Origin: Micromonospora halotolerans
Lineage (GTDB): Bacteria > Actinomycetota > Actinomycetes > Mycobacteriales > Micromonosporaceae
Direction: 5' to 3'
Length of the DNA: 64,000 bases
Assembly: GCF_032108445.1 (NCBI RefSeq)
Contig: NZ_CP134876.1
Coordinates: 6,891,680-6,955,679, forward strand
Below, piece by piece: positions 60,975 to 64,000 of this stretch (positions are counted from its first letter, which is position 1; each line of letters opens with the position of its first letter). The notes beneath the pieces are model-generated. The model saw nothing but the letters and a program-made list of their open reading frames with translations, was not told where the DNA came from and did not search any database. The position numbers were made by a program, and so were the translations under genes.

Positions 60975-63916
60975 CGGCGCTCCGGCTCCCCGTCGCCCGG
61001 TGTGTTCCCGTCCGGGCCGGCGGCGTCCACGGCGGCGGCGCGGGTGTCGGCGGCGAGCGAGCGCGCCTCCGCGTCGGTCAGCTCGTCGTCGCCCAGGTCC
61101 GCCGCGTCCCGGTCCCGGTACCCGGCGCCCTCGCCGGCCGGCACCGCGTCGGCGGCGTCCGCGGCGACGGAGTCCGCCGTGTCGGCACGCAGCCGGGCGT
61201 CACCGTCGAGGTCGTCGTCCTCGTCGTCGTCCTGGTCCGCGTCGCCGTCCAGGTCGTCGTCCTCGTCGGCTTCGTCGCTGAGGTCGTCCTCGTCGTCGAG
61301 GTCGTCCTCGTCCTCGTCGTCGAGGTCGTCGTCCCCGTCGCTGAGGTCGTCTTCGTCGTCTTCGTCGTCTTCGTCGTCCTCGTCGTCGTCTTCGTCGCTG
61401 AGGTCGTCTTCGTCGTCGTCCTCGTCGTCGTCGAGGTCGTCCTCGTCGTCGGAGTTGCCGGTGAGGTCGGCGTCTGGACGCGCCGGCACGGCACCCGGGG
61501 TGCCCGGACCGGCCGCGATCTCCTCGTCCTCCTCGTCGTCACCCTCGATGACGACGCCGTCCAGCTCCAGCAGCCGCTCGGCGGCGTCGGTCTCGCCCTC
61601 GGCGTCCACGTCGGCGGCCCGGGAGAACCACTCCCGCGCCTCCTCCCGCCGGCCCACCGCGAGCAGCGCGTCGGCGTACGCGTAGCGCAGCCGCGCCGCC
61701 CACGACTCGGTCGAGTCGGCGGTCAGCTCGGGGACCTGGAGCATGGCCACGGCCGCGTCCTTCTGCCCGAGGTCGCCCCGGGCCCCGCTGGCCACGATCA
61801 GCAGCTCGATGGCGACGGCCTGGTCGAGCTTCTCCCGGTCCGCCCCGCGGAACAGGTCGATGGCCCGCTCGGGGCGACCCAGCGCCCGCTCGCAGTCGGC
61901 CAGCACCGCCAGGTGGCTCTGCAGCCCGGTCATCCGGTGGTAGGTGCGCAGCTCGGCGACGGCCGTCTGCCACTCCCCCGCGTGGTACGCGGCCAGCCCG
62001 ACCGCCTCCCGCACCGCGGCGATCCGCGAGGCGAGCCGGCGCGCGGCCATGGCGTGCGCCAGCGCCTCGGTTGGGTTCTCGTCGATCAGCAGGCCGGTAG
62101 CGACCAGGTGCCGGGCGACGGTCTCCGCCACCGGCTTGGCGAGGGAGAGCAGCTCCGCGCGGACCGCCGAGTCGAGGTCGCTGGCGACCACCTCGTCCGG
62201 CAGCGCCGGCGCCTCACCCGTACGCCCCTCGACGCGCTCGTCCTGCCGCTCCCGGTAGGCGCCGTCCGGCCGGCGGTCGTCCCGGCCGTAGCCCCGGCGC
62301 TCACCGTCCCGCTCGGTACGCTCGCGCCCACCGCGGAAGCCGCCCTCGCGGTCGTCACGGCGGAAGCCGCCGGGCCGCTCGTCGCGGCGGAAGCCCTCGC
62401 GGCGGTCGCCGCCGAAGCCACCCTCGCGGCGCTCACCGCCACGGGACCCGCCTACGTGGTCGTCGCGGCGGAAACCTTCGCGGCGCTCGCCACCGAAGCC
62501 ACCCTCGCGGCGCTCACCGCCACGGAAGCCGCCCTCGCGGCGCTCGCCACCGCGGAAGCCGCCCTCGCGCTCGCCGCCACGGAAGCCGCCCTCACGGCGC
62601 TCACCGCCACGGAAGCCGCCCTCGCGATCGCCACCACGGAAGCCACCCTCGCGGCGCTCGCCGCCACGGAAGCCGCCCTCACGGCGCTCACCGCCACGGA
62701 AGCCGCCCTCACGGTCGCCACCACGGAAACCACCCTCACGACGCTCGCCACTGCGGAAGCCGCCCTCGCGATCGCCACCACGGAAGCCACCTTCACGGCG
62801 GTCACCACCACGGAAGCCACCCTCACGGTCGCCACCACGGAAACCACCCTCACGACGGTCGCCCCCACGGAAGCCGCCCTCGCGGTCGCCACCACGGAAG
62901 CCGCCCTCACGACGGTCGCCGGCGGCGGAGCCGCCAGGGCGCTCACCGCCACGGAAGCCACCTTCACGACGGTCCCCGCCGCGGAAGCCGCCCTCGCGGT
63001 CGCCGCCACGGAAACCACCTTCACGACGGTCGCCGCCGCGGAAGCCCTCGCGGCGCTCGCCACCGAAGCCGCCCTCGCGGCGCTCGCCGCCACGGAAACC
63101 GCCCTCTCGGCGCTCACCGCCACGGAAGCCACCCTCACGGTCGCCACCACGGAAACCACCTTCGCGGCGGTCGCCCCCACGGAAGCCGCCCTCACGGTCG
63201 CCACCACGGAAGCCGCCTTCGCGGCGCTCTCCGCCGCGGAAGCCGCCCTCGCGGTCGCCACCACGGAAGCCGCCTTCGCGGCGCTCTCCGCCGCGGAAGC
63301 CGCCCTCGCGGTCGCCACCACGGAAACCACCCTCACGACGGTCGCCACCGGCAGAGCCGCCACGGAAACCGCCCTCACGACGGTCACCGCCGGCAGAGCC
63401 GCCACGGAAACCGCCCTCACGACGGTCACCGCCGGCAGAGCCGCCACGGAAACCGCCCTCACGACGGTCACCGCCGGCAGAGCCGCCACGGAAACCACCC
63501 TCACGACGGTCACCGCCGGCAGAGCCGCCACGGAAACCACCCTCACGACGGTCACCGCCGGCAGAGCCGCCACGGAAACCACCCTCACGACGGTCACCGC
63601 CGGCAGAGCCGCCACGGAAACCACCCTCACGACGGTCACCGCCGGCGTTGCCGCCCCGAGGGCCGGCGTCGCGGTCGTCGCGGCGGAAGCCACCCTCGCG
63701 CCGCTCGCCGCCGCGGGAGCCGCCGTCACGGTCGTCGCGGCGGAAGCCACCCTCACGGCGGTCGCCGCCGCGGAAGCCGCCCCGCGGACCGCCCGAGCGG
63801 TCGTCGCGGTCGCCCCGGGGACGGTCGTCGCGGCGGGCGTCGCCGCGCCCCTGCCCACGCTCGGCGCGGTCCTCGTTACGACGGGGGCGATCCTCGCCCT
63901 GCGGTCCTGTACTCAC
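60971..63916 (-). CDS. RGG-repeat / TPR / acidic-tail protein
   Basis: 981 aa. Residues about 30-555 are Gly/Arg/Asp/Glu/Phe-rich repeats of the type [16 protein letters not shown], resembling RGG boxes. Residues about 570-785 form a TPR-like helical core ([56 protein letters not shown]), the part related to Rv1691. Residues about 785-905 are an Asp/Glu tail with Leu/Ser interruptions. GTG 63916 follows AGGAAGG by 8 nt; ATG 63934 and TTG 63946 are less likely. Coupled to the HAD gene. RNA or condensate association is inference. Confidence 0.85.
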   Translation of the reverse strand: MSTGPQGEDRPRRNEDRAERGQGRGDARRDDRPRGDRDDRSGGPRGGFRGGDRREGGFRRDDRDGGSRGGERREGGFRRDDRDAGPRGGNAGGDRREGGFRGGSAGGDRREGGFRGGSAGGDRREGGFRGGSAGGDRREGGFRGGSAGGDRREGGFRGGSAGGDRREGGFRGGSAGGDRREGGFRGGSAGGDRREGGFRGGDREGGFRGGERREGGFRGGDREGGFRGGERREGGFRGGDREGGFRGGDRREGGFRGGDREGGFRGGERREGGFRGGERREGGFGGERREGFRGGDRREGGFRGGDREGGFRGGDRREGGFRGGERPGGSAAGDRREGGFRGGDREGGFRGGDRREGGFRGGDREGGFRGGDRREGGFRGGDREGGFRSGERREGGFRGGDREGGFRGGERREGGFRGGERREGGFRGGDREGGFRGGERREGGFRGGEREGGFRGGERREGGFRGGERREGGFGGERREGFRRDDHVGGSRGGERREGGFGGDRREGFRRDERPGGFRRDDREGGFRGGRERTERDGERRGYGRDDRRPDGAYRERQDERVEGRTGEAPALPDEVVASDLDSAVRAELLSLAKPVAETVARHLVATGLLIDENPTEALAHAMAARRLASRIAAVREAVGLAAYHAGEWQTAVAELRTYHRMTGLQSHLAVLADCERALGRPERAIDLFRGADREKLDQAVAIELLIVASGARGDLGQKDAAVAMLQVPELTADSTESWAARLRYAYADALLAVGRREEAREWFSRAADVDAEGETDAAERLLELDGVVIEGDDEEDEEIAAGPGTPGAVPARPDADLTGNSDDEDDLDDDEDDDEDDLSDEDDDEDDEDDEDDEDDLSDGDDDLDDEDEDDLDDEDDLSDEADEDDDLDGDADQDDDEDDDLDGDARLRADTADSVAADAADAVPAGEGAGYRDRDAADLGDDELTDAEARSLAADTRAAAVDAAGPDGNTPGDGEPERR
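63350..63643. repeat. Seven tandem 42-bp repeats within the RGG domain
   Basis: GGCAGAGCCGCCACGGAAAC begins units at 63350, 63392, 63434, 63476, 63518, 63560 and 63602, each 42 bp long, followed by a variant unit at 63644. Each encodes [14 protein letters not shown]. Units differ mainly by GGC versus GGT in one Gly codon. More divergent repeats of 9-14 residues fill the rest of 62240-63830. Confidence 0.95.
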
Positions 63917-63957
63917 GGGTACATCCTTCCTCATTGCGTCCGCCAAGGACGCTAACG

Positions 63958-63995
63958 CAGTCGAGGGCCGACCCTGCTGGGGCGGCCCTCGACTG
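63958..63995. terminator. Hairpin at right edge, probable terminator of the next gene
   Basis: A 13-bp stem (63958-63970 with 63983-63995) and 12-nt loop lie 42 bp upstream of the RGG-protein start. It probably ends a minus-strand gene beyond the window; tyrS is expected there by synteny. Confidence 0.7.
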
Positions 63996-64000
63996 GAAGA

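Noticed and set aside
61210..61460. Trinucleotide-like GTC/TCG repeat as a possible microsatellite or CRISPR-like array
   Set aside because: It encodes the Asp/Glu tail in frame; there are no spacers or fixed-length repeats.
63350..63643. Seven regular 42-bp repeats as a possible CRISPR array
   Set aside because: Units are contiguous, have no unique spacers and encode [14 protein letters not shown] in frame.
61913..63955. 680-codon open frame on the plus strand opposite the RGG domain, rich in Ala/Thr/Glu
   Set aside because: It is a by-product of the periodic repeats; no ribosome-binding site, and its composition mirrors the opposite-strand codons.

Overview
The window is very GC-rich, densely coding DNA from an actinomycete, most likely Micromonosporaceae. 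Pointers are the G/C-saturated third codon positions, frequent GTG/TTG starts with GTGA or ATGA stop-start overlaps, and the order tlyA-nadK-recN-steA-steB-pyrG-nudix-xer-parA-scpA-scpB-rluB-cmk-der. That order matches the M. tuberculosis Rv1691-Rv1713 neighbourhood as I remember it. Family assignment is inference; no rRNA or other species marker is present.

Left part (1-22.7 kb), accessory and regulatory modules. A methyltransferase, an acyl-CoA dehydrogenase with an AAA+ ATPase, and a stand-alone alanyl-tRNA synthetase catalytic core. The core gene is preceded by a short Ala-rich reading frame and two mutually exclusive hairpins. Next come a fatty-acid desaturase with its ferredoxin-reductase partner and a divergent PucR-type regulator; small membrane proteins and a lipoprotein; and an ECF sigma factor with a membrane anti-sigma-like partner, divergent from a Tat/lipoprotein beta-propeller. 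Both sides of that divergent gap carry the same GGAACC-N17-GTCA promoter. A two-component system (14.1-15.9 kb) is followed by glycosyltransferase, methyltransferase, epimerase and cytochrome b561/molybdopterin genes. A shared GTAAGGG-N4-GTAA direct repeat sits upstream of three of these transcription units, suggesting one regulon.

Middle (22.7-29.3 kb), a probable decayed genomic island. It is bounded by tRNA-Pro(GGG) at 29206-29279 and a degenerate same-orientation copy of that tRNA's 3' half at 22743-22785. It holds a DppA-like D-aminopeptidase, a secreted M20-type metallopeptidase, an orphan full-length MraY, a small membrane protein and gene remnants. No integrase is visible.

Right part (29.4-64 kb), the conserved housekeeping block. 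It runs on the minus strand: EngA/Der, Cmk, pseudouridine synthase, ScpB/ScpA, ParA, Xer recombinase, NUDIX hydrolase, CTP synthase, SteB/MctB, SteA, RecN, NAD kinase, TlyA, phasin-like protein, HAD phosphatase and a TPR protein. Insertions into the block are alanine dehydrogenase and a TM2 protein; an envelope module (alkaline-phosphatase-like membrane protein, GT4 glycosyltransferase, MurJ-like flippase, MraY/WecA-superfamily protein); and a subtilisin-like secreted protease with a TrmB/LuxR-type regulator. The block ends with an unusual 981-residue protein: a long RGG-rich repeat domain, a TPR core and an Asp/Glu-rich tail, whose DNA includes seven consecutive 42-bp repeats.

No CRISPR array, IS element or rRNA was seen.
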